A stretch of DNA of 64,000 bases. Origin: Streptomyces sp. AM 4-1-1 (GTDB taxonomy: Bacteria > Actinomycetota > Actinomycetes > Streptomycetales > Streptomycetaceae). The position numbers were made by a program, and so were the translations under genes. Below the pieces are notes generated by a model. It did no database searches, was not told where the DNA came from, and saw only the letters and a list, made by a program, of their open reading frames with translations. Location of the stretch: NCBI RefSeq assembly GCF_029167625.1, contig NZ_CP119145.1:1302001-1366000 (forward strand), given 5' to 3'. Every line of letters starts with the position of its first letter. Position 1 is the stretch's first letter. Positions 34,821-43,637 of the stretch are shown piece by piece.

Positions 34821-36265
34821 GACGTCGGGCGCTGCTTCGGGCTGTCGTCCTCGCCGATGTGGTGCACGCGGACCAGGTTGGTCGAGCCCGCGACGCCCGG
34901 TGGGGAGCCTGCCGTGATGACCACGACGTCGCCCTTGTCGCAGCGGCCGATCCGGAGCAGTTCCTCGTCGACCTGGGCCACCATCGCGTCCGTCGAGTCG
35001 ACGTGGGGGCCCAGGAATGATTCGACGCCCCAGGTGAGGCTGAGCTGGGAGCGGGTGGAGGTGTCCGGGGTGAAGGCAAGCAGTGGGATGGGTGAGCGGT
35101 AGCGGGACAGTCTGCGTACGGTGTCGCCGCTCTGGGTGAAGGCCACCAGGAACTTCGCGTCCAGGAAGTCGCCCATCTCGGCGGCGGCGCGGGCCACGGC
35201 GCCGGCCTGGGTGCGGGGTTTGTTGCGTTCGGTGAGGGGTGGCAGGCCCTTGTCGAGCAGGTCTTCCTCGGCCGCCTCGACGATGCGTGCCATTGTCCTG
35301 ACGGTTTCGACGGGGTGTCTGCCGACGCTCGTCTCGCCGGACAGCATCACGGCGTCGGTGCCGTCGATGACGGCGTTGGCGACGTCGGATGCCTCGGCGC
35401 GGGTGGGGCGGGAGTTGTCGATCATCGAGTCGAGCATCTGGGTGGCGACGATGACCGGTTTGGCGTTGCGTCTGGCGAGCTTGATGGCGCGCTTCTGGAC
35501 GATCGGTACGTCTTCCAGGGGCATTTCGACGCCGAGGTCCCCGCGGGCGATCATGATGCCGTCGAAGGCGGCGACGATGCCGTCGATGTTTTCGACGGCC
35601 TGCGGTTTTTCGATCTTCGCGATGACGGGGAGGTACCGGCCTTCCTCCTTCATCACCTGGTGGACGTCCTCGATGTCCCGTCCGCTGCGCACGAAGGAGA
35701 GGGCGATGAGGTCGGCGCCGGTCCGCAGGGCCCAGCGGAGGTCGTCGATGTCCTTGTCGGAGAGGGCGGGGACGGAGACGGCGACGCCGGGGAGGTTGAC
35801 GCCTTTGTGGTCGGAGACGAGGCCGCCTTCGATGACGGTGGTGTGGACCCGGGGGCCGTCGACCGAGGTGACTTCGAGGGTGACTCGGCCGTCGTCGATG
35901 AGGATGCGTTCGCCGGTGGTGACGTCGTCGGCGAGTCCTTCGTAGGTGGTGCCGCAGGCGAAGCGGTCTCCTTGGACCGGTTCGACGGTGATGGTGAAGG
36001 TGTCGCCGCGTTCAAGGAGTACGGGGCCTTCGTGGAAGCGTCCGAGGCGGATCTTCGGGCCTTGAAGGTCGGCGAGGATGCCGACGCTGTGGCCGGTCTC
36101 GGTGGCGGCCTTCCGGACGCGGTGGTACCGCTCCTCGTGTTCGGTGTGGTCGCCGTGGCTGAGGTTGAGGCGGGCGATGTCCATTCCGGCGTCGACCAGT
36201 GCCTTGATCTGGTCGTAGGAGTCGGTGGCGGGGCCCAGGGTGCAGACGATTTTTGCTCGGCGCAT
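34817..36265 (-). CDS. pyk: Pyruvate kinase
   Basis: A 482-residue enzyme that converts phosphoenolpyruvate and ADP to pyruvate and ATP in glycolysis. Visible are RRAKIVCTLGPAT at the N terminus, MDIARLNLSHGDH, the active-site signature IAKIEKPQAVENID, IMIARGDLGVEMPLEDVP (metal-binding Glu/Asp), VATQMLDSMI, and TRAEASDVANAVIDGTDAVMLSGET. The C-terminal regulatory domain is complete. Streptomycetes usually have two copies; which paralogue this is cannot be told here. The gene probably has a leaderless mRNA: no ribosome-binding site is present and the predicted transcription start coincides with the ATG. Confidence 0.97.
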   Translation of the reverse strand: MRRAKIVCTLGPATDSYDQIKALVDAGMDIARLNLSHGDHTEHEERYHRVRKAATETGHSVGILADLQGPKIRLGRFHEGPVLLERGDTFTITVEPVQGDRFACGTTYEGLADDVTTGERILIDDGRVTLEVTSVDGPRVHTTVIEGGLVSDHKGVNLPGVAVSVPALSDKDIDDLRWALRTGADLIALSFVRSGRDIEDVHQVMKEEGRYLPVIAKIEKPQAVENIDGIVAAFDGIMIARGDLGVEMPLEDVPIVQKRAIKLARRNAKPVIVATQMLDSMIDNSRPTRAEASDVANAVIDGTDAVMLSGETSVGRHPVETVRTMARIVEAAEEDLLDKGLPPLTERNKPRTQAGAVARAAAEMGDFLDAKFLVAFTQSGDTVRRLSRYRSPIPLLAFTPDTSTRSQLSLTWGVESFLGPHVDSTDAMVAQVDEELLRIGRCDKGDVVVITAGSPPGVAGSTNLVRVHHIGEDDSPKQRPTS

Positions 36266-36271
36266 GGTTTG

Positions 36272-36299
36272 AGCCTAGGGCTTACCGATGGGTAGGCAA
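36272..36299 (-). promoter_or_regulatory. Predicted pyk promoter, leaderless arrangement
   Basis: On the minus strand TTGCCT (36294-36299) and TAGGCT (36272-36277) are 16 bases apart. Counting six to seven bases past the -10 gives a start at or next to the A of the pyk ATG at 36265. Confidence 0.5.
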
Positions 36300-36388
36300 T
36301 TGGCCGGGGGTGACTGCTCAACGGCCTTTGTGTGAAGGGTTATTGACAAGTGTTGAATTGTGCGCGGGGGTGCTCCGATGAGCGTGTT

Positions 36389-37090
36389 TCAGAGTTCGGG
36401 GGGTGCCAGGGTGAAGATCGCGTCGACCTGGGCGTGGACGGTCTGGCGGACGGGTTCGAGGTCGATGGGTCCCGCGTCGCCGTTCTGGGGGGCGGGGCCG
36501 CTCATGGCGAAGCGTGCTCCTGCGCTCGCGAAGCCGCCGGGGGCGGGGTTGTGTCCGGTGGTTCCGGTGTCGGCGAGTTCGAGGAGGGCGACGACTCGGG
36601 TGCCGAGTGCGTCGGCGTATTCGTGGGCTCGTTGGAGTGCTTCGTGGACGGCTCGGCGTCGGGCCAGGGCGTGTACGGGTGATTGGGGGCGTAGTGACCA
36701 CCAGGGGCCTTCGACCTGGGTGAGTTCTTGGTCGGCGAGGCGGGTGGTGAGTTCGCCGAGGGTGGTGAAGTCGCTGAGTTCGAGGGTGATCGCGACGCGT
36801 CCGTGGTAGGCGTGGATGCGTTCGCCGCGGCCGTGGCGGGTGAGTTCGGGGGTGATGGAGAGGGAGCCGGTTTCGGTTTTTTCGATGGTGTCGCCGTAGC
36901 TGCGGATGAGGTCGAGGAGTTGGGTGTTGCGGTGGGTGAGGGCGTCGAGGGCGGTGCGGCGGTCGGTGCCGCGTGCGGTGATGGTGATGTGCAGGCGGGC
37001 GATTTCGGGTTCGACTTCGAGGCGGCCTTCGCCGCGTACGGAGAGTTTGGGGGCGTCGGGTGTGCCGTGGGGTTGTGGGGTGGTGGTCAT
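36389..37090 (-). CDS. SIMPL (DUF541) domain protein
   Basis: A 233-residue protein of the SIMPL/DUF541 family: KLSVRGEGRLEVEPEIARLHITITARG at the N terminus (VRGEG and EPEIA are diagnostic), LRSYGDTIEKTETGSLSITPE-type segment, and VHEALQRAHEYADALG before the last domain. Homologues form oligomeric cages; some are periplasmic (BP26, YggE), linked to oxidative stress. Here no signal peptide is present, so it is likely cytoplasmic. Function is otherwise unknown. The start is ATG 37090 with weak ribosome-binding sequence. Confidence 0.85.
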   Translation of the reverse strand: MTTTPQPHGTPDAPKLSVRGEGRLEVEPEIARLHITITARGTDRRTALDALTHRNTQLLDLIRSYGDTIEKTETGSLSITPELTRHGRGERIHAYHGRVAITLELSDFTTLGELTTRLADQELTQVEGPWWSLRPQSPVHALARRRAVHEALQRAHEYADALGTRVVALLELADTGTTGHNPAPGGFASAGARFAMSGPAPQNGDAGPIDLEPVRQTVHAQVDAIFTLAPPEL

Positions 37091-37181
37091 GGGTCCACTG
37101 TCGCATCGCGTGGGGTGGTGGGGTGGGTTTCTTGGGGTGTGGGGGGTGGTTGCCCGGTCCGGGTGTGTGGGTTGGGGTGGG

Positions 37182-38600
37182 TCAGCTGTGGGTGAGGGGG
37201 ACTCGGGCGTGGCCCTGGGCGGGGATGTGGGGGGTGGTGTGGGGGGTGAGGCCGAAGGTGGTGAAGGCGGTGCGTTCGGGGAGGGGGTAGGGGTTGGTGC
37301 GGGTGAGGTCGTTGAGGATGGTGGCGCTGCGCCAGGCGGCGAGGCCGAGGTCGGGGGCGCCGACTCCGTGGGTGTGGCGTTCGGCGTTCTGTACGTAGAC
37401 GTTGCCGGTGACGGCGGGGTCGAGGACGAGGCGGTAGCGGTCGTCGATGGCGGGGCGGTGGGCGGTGTCGCGGCTGAGGTGGGGGTCGAGGCCGGTGAGC
37501 ATGGCGTCGATGGGGCGTTCGCGGTAGCCGGTGGCGAGGACGACGGCGTCGGTGACGAGGCGGTCGCGGGTGGTCTGCTGGGTGTGTTCGAGGTGGAGTT
37601 CGACGCGGTTGCCGGGGAGGCGTCCGGCGGTGCGTACGCGGACTCCGGGGGTGAGGGTGGCGTCGGGCCAGCCGCCGTGGAGGGTGCGGCGGTAGAGCTC
37701 GTCGTGGATGGCGGTGATGGTGTCGGTGTCGATGCCTTTGTGGAGTTGCCATTGTTGGGGGACGAGTGCGTCGCGTACGGCTTCGGGGAGGGCGTGGAAG
37801 TAGCGGCTGTAGTCGGGGGTGAAGTGTTCGAGGCCGAGTTTGGAGTACTCCATGGGGGCGAAGGCCGGGGTGCGGGCGAGCCAGTGGAGTCGTTCGTGGC
37901 CGGTGGGGCGGGCTCGGAGCAGGTCGAGGAAGATTTCCGCGCCGGATTGTCCGGAGCCGATGACGGTGATGTGGTCGGCGGTGAGGAGGCGGTCGCGGTG
38001 GTGGAGGTAGTCGGCGGAGTGGATGACGGGGACGGTTTCGGTGTCGGCGAGGGGTTTGAGGGGGGTGGGGATGTGGGGTTCGGTGCCGACGCCGAGGGCG
38101 ATGTGGCGGGTGTAGGCGCGGCCGAGGGCTTCGGCTTCGCCGTCGGTGTCGAGTTGGGTGAAGTCGACTTCGAAGAGGGCGCGGTCGGTGTTCCAGCGGA
38201 CGGCGTCGACCTGGTGGCCGAAGTGGAGGCCGGGGAGTTGTTCGCTGACCCAGCGGCAGTAGGAGTCGTATTCGGTGCGGTGGATGTGGAAGCGTTCGGC
38301 GAAGTAGAAGGGGAAGAGCCGGTCGCGGCTGCGGAGGTAGTTGAGGAAGCTCCAGGGGCTGGTGGGGTCGGCGAGGGTGACGAGGTCGGCGAGGAAGGGG
38401 ACTTGGAGGGTGGCTCCGTCGATGAGGAGTCCGGGGTGCCAGCGGAACGCGGGGCGTTGTTCGTAGAAGGTGGTGGCGAGGGGGTGTGGGTTGCCGGGGA
38501 TGCCGTGGGCGAGTGCGGCGAGGGAGAGGTTGAAGGGGCCGATGCCGATGCCGATGAGGTCGTGCGGTTGGTCGGGTCCGTGGGTGGGCCGGTCGGTCAT
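37182..38600 (-). CDS. FAD/NADPH-dependent amine (lysine/ornithine/cadaverine-type) N-hydroxylase
   Basis: A 472-residue N-hydroxylating monooxygenase of the IucD/SidA/PvdA family. It has the FAD-binding GIGIGPFNLSLAALA at about residue 17, the substrate region WHPGLLIDGATLQVPFLADLVTL, NADPH-binding VIGSGQSGAEIFLDLL at about 210, and the C-terminal ATGYRERP. The family hydroxylates a terminal amine, the first step in building hydroxamate iron ligands. Its ATG overlaps the stop of the upstream decarboxylase gene as ATGA, so the substrate is probably that enzyme's diamine product. Neither an acyltransferase nor an NIS synthetase is in the window, so the end product is unknown. Confidence 0.9.
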   Translation of the reverse strand: MTDRPTHGPDQPHDLIGIGIGPFNLSLAALAHGIPGNPHPLATTFYEQRPAFRWHPGLLIDGATLQVPFLADLVTLADPTSPWSFLNYLRSRDRLFPFYFAERFHIHRTEYDSYCRWVSEQLPGLHFGHQVDAVRWNTDRALFEVDFTQLDTDGEAEALGRAYTRHIALGVGTEPHIPTPLKPLADTETVPVIHSADYLHHRDRLLTADHITVIGSGQSGAEIFLDLLRARPTGHERLHWLARTPAFAPMEYSKLGLEHFTPDYSRYFHALPEAVRDALVPQQWQLHKGIDTDTITAIHDELYRRTLHGGWPDATLTPGVRVRTAGRLPGNRVELHLEHTQQTTRDRLVTDAVVLATGYRERPIDAMLTGLDPHLSRDTAHRPAIDDRYRLVLDPAVTGNVYVQNAERHTHGVGAPDLGLAAWRSATILNDLTRTNPYPLPERTAFTTFGLTPHTTPHIPAQGHARVPLTHS

Positions 38601-40003
38601 CGGGGAGTGCTGCCTTCCGCGAGTTCTGCGACGAGGTTGTTGACCAGGTCGATGAGTGAGTGGAGGTCTTCGGGGGTGGTGTGGGGGTTGAGGAGGGTGG
38701 CTTTGAGCCAGAGGCGGTGGTCGGTGTGGGCGCGGCCGAGGACGGCGTGGCCTCGGGTGAGGAGGGTGCGGCGGATGGTTGCGACGGTGTGGTCGTCGGT
38801 GTTGGTGGGGCGGAAGAGGACGGTGGTGATGGTGGGGCGGTCGTAGAGGTCGAGGCCGGGGGTTTTTTCGATGAGGTCGGCGAGGTGGTGGGCGGCGGCG
38901 CAGGTGCGGTCGATGAGGTCGGCGAGTCCGTGGCGGCCGAGTGCTTGGAGGGTGACGGCGATTTTGAGTGCGTCGGGGCGGCGGGTGGTGCGCAGGGAGC
39001 GGCCGAGGAGGTCGGGGAGTCCGGCGTCGGTGTCGTCGGTGGCGTTGAGGTAGGGGGCGTGGTGGTGGAGGGCGTCGAGTCGGTGGTGGTCGGGGACGGC
39101 GAGGATGCCGGCTCCGGCGGGTTGCCAGCCGAGTTTGTGGAGGTCGAGGGCGACGCTGTGGGCGCGGTCGAGTCCGTGGAGTTTGGTGCGTTGGTCGGGG
39201 CTGAAGAGGAGGGGGCCGCCGTAGGCGGCGTCGATGTGGAGTTCGGCGCCGTGGGTGGCGCAGAGGTCGGCGATGTCGTTGAGGGGGTCGATCTGTCCGG
39301 TGTCGGTGGTGCCGGCGGTGGCGGTCACGAGGAGGGTGCGGTGGGTGTGGCGGAGTTGGGTGAGGGCTTCGTCGAGTGCGGCGGGGTCCATGACGCCTGC
39401 GGGGGCGGGGACGGTGAGGGGTTCGGGGAGGCCGAGGAGCCAGGCGGCGCGGTCGATGCTGTGGTGGGCGTTGGCGCCTCGGACGGTTTGTACGGGTCCG
39501 TGGTGTTCGCGGGCGAGGAGGAGGGCGAGTTGGTTGGCTTCGGTGCCGCCGGTGGTGATGAGTGCGTCGGGTGAGGGGGTGTGGGGGTAGATCTCGGTGG
39601 CGAGTGTGGTGGTGATGTCGGCTTCGATGGTGGAGGCGGCGGGGGCTTGGTCCCAGGAGTCCATGGAGGGGTTGAGTGCGGAGGCGGCGAGGTCGGCTGC
39701 GGCGGCGAGGGCGAGGGGTGGGGTGTGGAGGTGGGCGGCGCAGTGGGGGTCAGCGGGGTCGGCGGCGCCTTCGGTGAGGGCGGTGACGAGGGTGAGGAGG
39801 GCGTGGTGGGGGCCGGTTCCGTGGTCGGGGAGGACGGGGTGGGTGGTGGCGCGGGTTCGGGGGCTGACGGTTTCGGGGCCGCCGGCGGGGAGGGGGCCGT
39901 CGCGGCGGGTGGCTCCGTCGTGGAGGGCGGTGAGGACGGTGTCGAGGAGGGGGCGGAGGGCGGCGGGTCCGGCGGTTCCTCCGGCGAGGGGTGGGGTGGG
40001 CAT
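38597..40003 (-). CDS. PLP-dependent group II amino acid decarboxylase
   Basis: A 468-residue fold-type I decarboxylase: NPSMDSWDQAPAASTIE, LITTGGTEANQLALLLARE, HIDAAYGGPLLFSP (PLP-phosphate and ring contacts), and the PLP-lysine in LDLHKLGWQPAGAG. Relatives decarboxylate lysine, ornithine or 2,4-diaminobutyrate. Coupling to an amine N-hydroxylase suggests production of a diamine for hydroxamate formation, as in DesA-DesB of desferrioxamine routes, but the sequence is not obviously DesA. The start is ATG 40003 with GAAGGG upstream; GTG 40027 is possible. No clear iron-box operator is seen ahead of it. Confidence 0.88.
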   Translation of the reverse strand: MPTPPLAGGTAGPAALRPLLDTVLTALHDGATRRDGPLPAGGPETVSPRTRATTHPVLPDHGTGPHHALLTLVTALTEGAADPADPHCAAHLHTPPLALAAAADLAASALNPSMDSWDQAPAASTIEADITTTLATEIYPHTPSPDALITTGGTEANQLALLLAREHHGPVQTVRGANAHHSIDRAAWLLGLPEPLTVPAPAGVMDPAALDEALTQLRHTHRTLLVTATAGTTDTGQIDPLNDIADLCATHGAELHIDAAYGGPLLFSPDQRTKLHGLDRAHSVALDLHKLGWQPAGAGILAVPDHHRLDALHHHAPYLNATDDTDAGLPDLLGRSLRTTRRPDALKIAVTLQALGRHGLADLIDRTCAAAHHLADLIEKTPGLDLYDRPTITTVLFRPTNTDDHTVATIRRTLLTRGHAVLGRAHTDHRLWLKATLLNPHTTPEDLHSLIDLVNNLVAELAEGSTPR

Positions 40004-40151
40004 GGTGGTGTGACCCTTCGGGTGCACGGCGGTGGACCCACCAGCTTGTCCGGTTTTCGCGTGGCACGGCCGAGAAGCCCGAAGTTTTGAACTCGAAAGG
40101 GTTATTGACTCCCGGTTTCTCGGCGTTGTCGTGTGTTCATGTGCTATGGGT

Positions 40152-40185
40152 GCGCCCGGCTCCCCTGGGGTGGGGGGCCGGGCGC
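40152..40185. terminator. Hairpin after pepN
   Basis: GCGCCCGGC (40152-40160) pairs perfectly with GCCGGGCGC (40177-40185), with inner pairing possible in the loop. It lies between the pepN stop and the decarboxylase start on the same strand and would insulate the two. Confidence 0.65.
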
Positions 40186-40252
40186 TGTGGTGCGGCGGAT
40201 GTTGTGTGGTGGTGGCCGGGTGCTTGATGGTCCGACGTGGTGGTGGGCCGGG

Positions 40253-42769
40253 TCAGTGGGTGGTGGCGCGTACGGAGGCCGCGCGCCGCAGGTCGTCGAG
40301 CTGGTCGATGAGCTGGCGGCGCAGGGCGGGCAGGAGGTCCGGCGTGTCGAGGGCCTGTTCGCCGAGGCGGAGGCTGTCGGGGTCGACGGCGTGCACGGGG
40401 AAGAGGTGGCGGCCGGCGGCTTCGGCGATGGCGGGTCCGCGGCGGGCGGCGAGTGCGGTGGCGTCGGAGTAGAAGCGGGGGACGTACTCGCGTAGGAGGT
40501 CGGTCTGTTCGGGCTGCCAGAAGCCTTGGGCGGTGGCGACGAAGAGGTAGTTGGAGAGGGTGTCGTCGGTGAACAGTGCGTGCCAGGCGGTGGCCTTGGT
40601 CTCGGGGGTGGGGAGGGCGGCCCGGCAGCGGGCGGCGCCTTCCTGGCCGGTGGCGCTGGGGTCCTGGGCGAGTTCCGCGGCGATGGCCGTCTCGTCGGTG
40701 GCGCCGAGGACGGCGAGGCGGGTGAGGACGCGCCAGCGCAGTTCGGGGTCGAGTTCGGGTCCGCCGTGGACGGTGCCGTTGCTGAGCCAGTCCTGGAGGG
40801 TGTCGGGCTGGCTCGCGGCGTCGATGAGGTGGCGTACGGCGGTGAGCCGCAGTCCGGGGTCGGAGCCGTCCTCGGTGCGGCGGATGAGGTCGCGGCAGAG
40901 GGCGGTGAGCGTGGCGAGGGCGGCGGGGCGGTCCTCGGGGCCGGTGTACCGGTCGGCGATGCGGGTCGACGCGAAGGCGAGGACGCCTTGGACGACGGCG
41001 AGGTCGGTCTCGTACGGGAGGTGGGTGCGGGCCGTGTCCAGGTAGGTGAGCGGGGCGAGTTCGCCGTCGCGGACCATGTCGCGTGCGGTGTTCCAGACGA
41101 CCGCGCGGGTGAGGGCGTCGGGGAGTCCGGACAGGCCGCGTACGGCCGTGTCCCAGGATTGCGGGTCGAGGCGGACCTTGGCGTACGTCAGGTCGCCGTC
41201 GTTGAGTAGGACGAGGGCGGGGCGGCGGCCGGCGAGGGTGTGCGCGGGTTCGTCCCGCGGTACGTCGAGTTCGAAGCGGTCGCGTGGTACGAGCCGTTCC
41301 TGGCCGCGGGTGCTGGTGTCGAGGGTCCGGTCGTAGGTGCCGACGGTGACGCGGTGCGGGCGGCTGCCGTGGTGGTCGACGGCGAGCTGCCAGGAGGTGC
41401 CGTCCTCGGCTTCCGTGATCTGCGGGGTGAGGGTGTCGACGCCGCTGGTGCGCAGCCATCGTTCGGCCCAGGCGTGGACGTCGCGGTCGGTGGCGGAGGC
41501 GAGGTTGTCGATGAAGTCCGCGAGGGTGGCGTTGCCGAACCGGTGCCGGGCGAAGTGGGTGTTGATGCCTGCGAGGAAGTCCTTCTCGCCGAGCCAGGCG
41601 ACGAGTTGGCGTAGCGCGGAGGCTCCCTTGGCGTAGGAGATGCCGTCGAAGTTGAGCATCGCGGACGCGGTGTCGGGGACGGCTTCCGGGTCGGGGGCGA
41701 CCGGGTGGGTGGAGGGGCGCTGGTCGGCGTCGTATCCCCAGCCCTTGCGGGCGACTGCGAAGTCGACCCAGGTGTCGGTGAAGCGGGTGGCCTCGGTGAG
41801 GGTCTGGAAGCCCATGTACTCGGCGAAGGACTCGTTGAGCCAGATGTCGTCCCACCAGGTGAGGGTGACGAGGTCGCCGAACCACATGTGGGCCATCTCG
41901 TGTGCGATGACCATGGCGCGGGTCTGGCGTTCGGTGTCGGTGACGGCGGAGCGGTAGATGAATTCGTCGCGGAAGGTGACGAGGCCGGGGTTCTCCATGG
42001 CGCCGGCGTTGAACTCGGGGACGAACGCCTGGTCGTAGGAGTCGAAGGGGTACGGCTCGTCGAACTTCTCGTGGTAGCGGTCGAAGCAGGCGCGGGTGAT
42101 GTCGAGGATCTCGTCGGCGTCCTCGTCGAGGTGGGGGGCGAGGGAGCGGCGGCAGTGGATGCCGAACGGGAGTCCGGCGTGCTCGGTGGTCACGGAGTGC
42201 CAGGGGCCGGCGGCGACGGCGACGAGGTAGGTGGAGATCAGTGGGGTGGGCGCGAGTGTCCAGCGGCCGTCGCCGTGGTCCTGGGCCAGGGCGTTGCCGA
42301 GGACGCTCCAGCCCTGGGGGGCGGTGACGGTGACCTCGAAGACGGCTTTCAGGTCGGGCTGGTCGAAGGCGGCGAAGAGGCGCTGGACGTCCTCCATGAA
42401 GAGCTGGGTGTAGACGTACGTCTCGCCGTCGGCGGGGTCGGTGAAGCGGTGCATGCCTTCGCCGGTACGGGAGTACCGCATGGCGGCGTCGACGCGGAGT
42501 TCGTGGTCGCCCTCGGTGAGCCCGGTGAGCGGGTAGCGGTTCGCGTCGAGGGCCGCGGGGTCGAGTGGCTGTCCGTCGAGGCTGATCGCGCGCAGCGTGG
42601 CGGGCTTGAGCTCCACGAAGGTGTCCCCGGCCGAGCGGGTGGTGAACCGGATGGTGGTCCGGGAGTCGAAGGTCTCGTCCCCTCCGGTGAGGTCGAGGTC
42701 GACGGTGTACCGCTGTACGTCGAGGAACTGGGCTCGGGTCTGCGCTTCGTCGCGCGTCAGTACGGACAT
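40253..42769 (-). CDS. pepN: Aminopeptidase N (M1 family)
   Basis: An 838-residue zinc aminopeptidase that removes N-terminal residues from peptides. It shows the substrate-recognition GAMEN motif (FNAGAMENPGLVTFRDE), the zinc motif HEMAHMWFGDLV followed 18 residues on by Glu in LNESFAEYMGFQTL, and the Tyr-containing region before the ERAP1-like helical C-terminal domain. Size matches the streptomycete enzyme. No signal peptide is present, so it is cytoplasmic. The start is ATG 42769; an upstream in-frame ATG adds 12 residues without family resemblance. Confidence 0.95.
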   Translation of the reverse strand: MSVLTRDEAQTRAQFLDVQRYTVDLDLTGGDETFDSRTTIRFTTRSAGDTFVELKPATLRAISLDGQPLDPAALDANRYPLTGLTEGDHELRVDAAMRYSRTGEGMHRFTDPADGETYVYTQLFMEDVQRLFAAFDQPDLKAVFEVTVTAPQGWSVLGNALAQDHGDGRWTLAPTPLISTYLVAVAAGPWHSVTTEHAGLPFGIHCRRSLAPHLDEDADEILDITRACFDRYHEKFDEPYPFDSYDQAFVPEFNAGAMENPGLVTFRDEFIYRSAVTDTERQTRAMVIAHEMAHMWFGDLVTLTWWDDIWLNESFAEYMGFQTLTEATRFTDTWVDFAVARKGWGYDADQRPSTHPVAPDPEAVPDTASAMLNFDGISYAKGASALRQLVAWLGEKDFLAGINTHFARHRFGNATLADFIDNLASATDRDVHAWAERWLRTSGVDTLTPQITEAEDGTSWQLAVDHHGSRPHRVTVGTYDRTLDTSTRGQERLVPRDRFELDVPRDEPAHTLAGRRPALVLLNDGDLTYAKVRLDPQSWDTAVRGLSGLPDALTRAVVWNTARDMVRDGELAPLTYLDTARTHLPYETDLAVVQGVLAFASTRIADRYTGPEDRPAALATLTALCRDLIRRTEDGSDPGLRLTAVRHLIDAASQPDTLQDWLSNGTVHGGPELDPELRWRVLTRLAVLGATDETAIAAELAQDPSATGQEGAARCRAALPTPETKATAWHALFTDDTLSNYLFVATAQGFWQPEQTDLLREYVPRFYSDATALAARRGPAIAEAAGRHLFPVHAVDPDSLRLGEQALDTPDLLPALRRQLIDQLDDLRRAASVRATTH

Positions 42770-42833
42770 GGGCCCATGCTGCCGTACGGGCCGGGCGGGG
42801 CGCATGTGGGTTCTCGCTGGGCGGAGCGGGGCC

Positions 42834-42905
42834 GGGGTCCGGGCCCGGGAGGCCCGGTCTGCGGGGCCGGGGGTCCGGGTCCCGGAGGCCCGGCCTGCGG
42901 GGACC
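42834..42905. repeat. 36-bp tandem repeat, two units
   Basis: GGGGTCCGGG(C/T)CC(C/G)GGAGGCCCGG starts at 42834 and again at 42870, exactly 36 bases apart. Each unit is close to self-complementary (CCGGGCC...GGCCCGG). The repeat sits in the 260-bp gap between the chorismate mutase stop and the pepN start, both on the minus strand. No gene is seen in this gap. Confidence 0.75.
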
Positions 42906-43030
42906 GGGCCTCCGGACCCCCGGGTCGGGGCCGTGGGGAGTCGCCCCGGCCCGGGGGTCGGAGAATCGCGGTCGGGGAATCGCGGGCAAGGAGGAGAAGG
43001 GGGCGACGAGAAGGGTTCGCGGGGAGCCGT

Positions 43031-43366
43031 TCAGGCGTGCGGTCCTTCGTGCCCTTTCGTCGACGCCTCCGCGATCCGTTCGTGGTGCCGGATGACCTCG
43101 GCCACCACGAAGTTGAGCAGTTTCTCGGCGAACGCGGGGTCCAGTTTGGCGTTCTCCGCCAGTTGCCGCAGCCGTGCGATCTGCCGGCTCTCGCGGGCCG
43201 GGTCGGCGGGTGGGAGCCGGTGCTCCGCCTTGAGGTGTCCGACCTGCTGGGTGCATTTGAAGCGCTCGGCGAGCATATGGATGACAGCGGCGTCAATGTT
43301 GTCGATGCTGTCGCGCAGCCGGTTGAGTTCCGCGCGTACGGACTCGTCGATGTCACTCGTGGTCAT
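43031..43366 (-). CDS. Monofunctional chorismate mutase (AroQ type)
   Basis: A 111-residue all-helical chorismate mutase, converting chorismate to prephenate for Phe/Tyr synthesis. The family pattern is clear: LNRLRDSIDNIDAAVIHMLAERF (first-helix Arg and Asp), QVGHLKAEHRLPPADPAREs-type loop (with Lys in HLKAE), and NFVVAEVIRHHERI in the last helix. It begins at ATG 43366 with no good ribosome-binding site. It is not fused to prephenate dehydratase or DAHP synthase. Confidence 0.92.
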   Translation of the reverse strand: MTTSDIDESVRAELNRLRDSIDNIDAAVIHMLAERFKCTQQVGHLKAEHRLPPADPARESRQIARLRQLAENAKLDPAFAEKLLNFVVAEVIRHHERIAEASTKGHEGPHA

Positions 43367-43547
43367 GGTCGTCGAGCTTAGACGGCCGGGCCGGGCGTCC
43401 GGTCGTCGGCGGAGGTCTCCGGCCCGTCGCCGGTACCGGAGTGCCGTCCGTCGCTGCTGGGGGCCGCCGCGACGCGCGCCGGGGGCCGGACCGGTACCGG
43501 TGCGTACGACCCGGCGCGAGGCGGTCCGGCCGGGGTACGCGGTCATG

Positions 43548-43637
43548 GTCCGGGAGGCGGGAGGGGCGGGCGGCGCAGGCCGGGAGGCGGGAGAGCGGGC
43601 GTACACAGGCCGGGAGGCAGGAGGCAGGCGGGCCACG
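43548..43637. repeat. 30-bp tandem repeat, three units
   Basis: Units start at 43548, 43578 and 43608, each opening with G(T/G)CCGGGAGGC(G/A)GGAG and diverging after that. It is the main recognisable structure in the 515-bp spacer (43367-43881) between the chorismate mutase gene and the divergent zincin gene. A second, looser repeat of about 20 bp (CCACCCGC(G/C)CACAGGC-like) lies at roughly 43727-43790. I see no gene here. Confidence 0.8.

Noticed and set aside
40004..40252. Iron-box (DmdR/IdeR) operator ahead of the decarboxylase gene
   Set aside because: I looked for a TTAGGTTAGGCTCACCTAA-like palindrome and found none, so iron control is not claimed.
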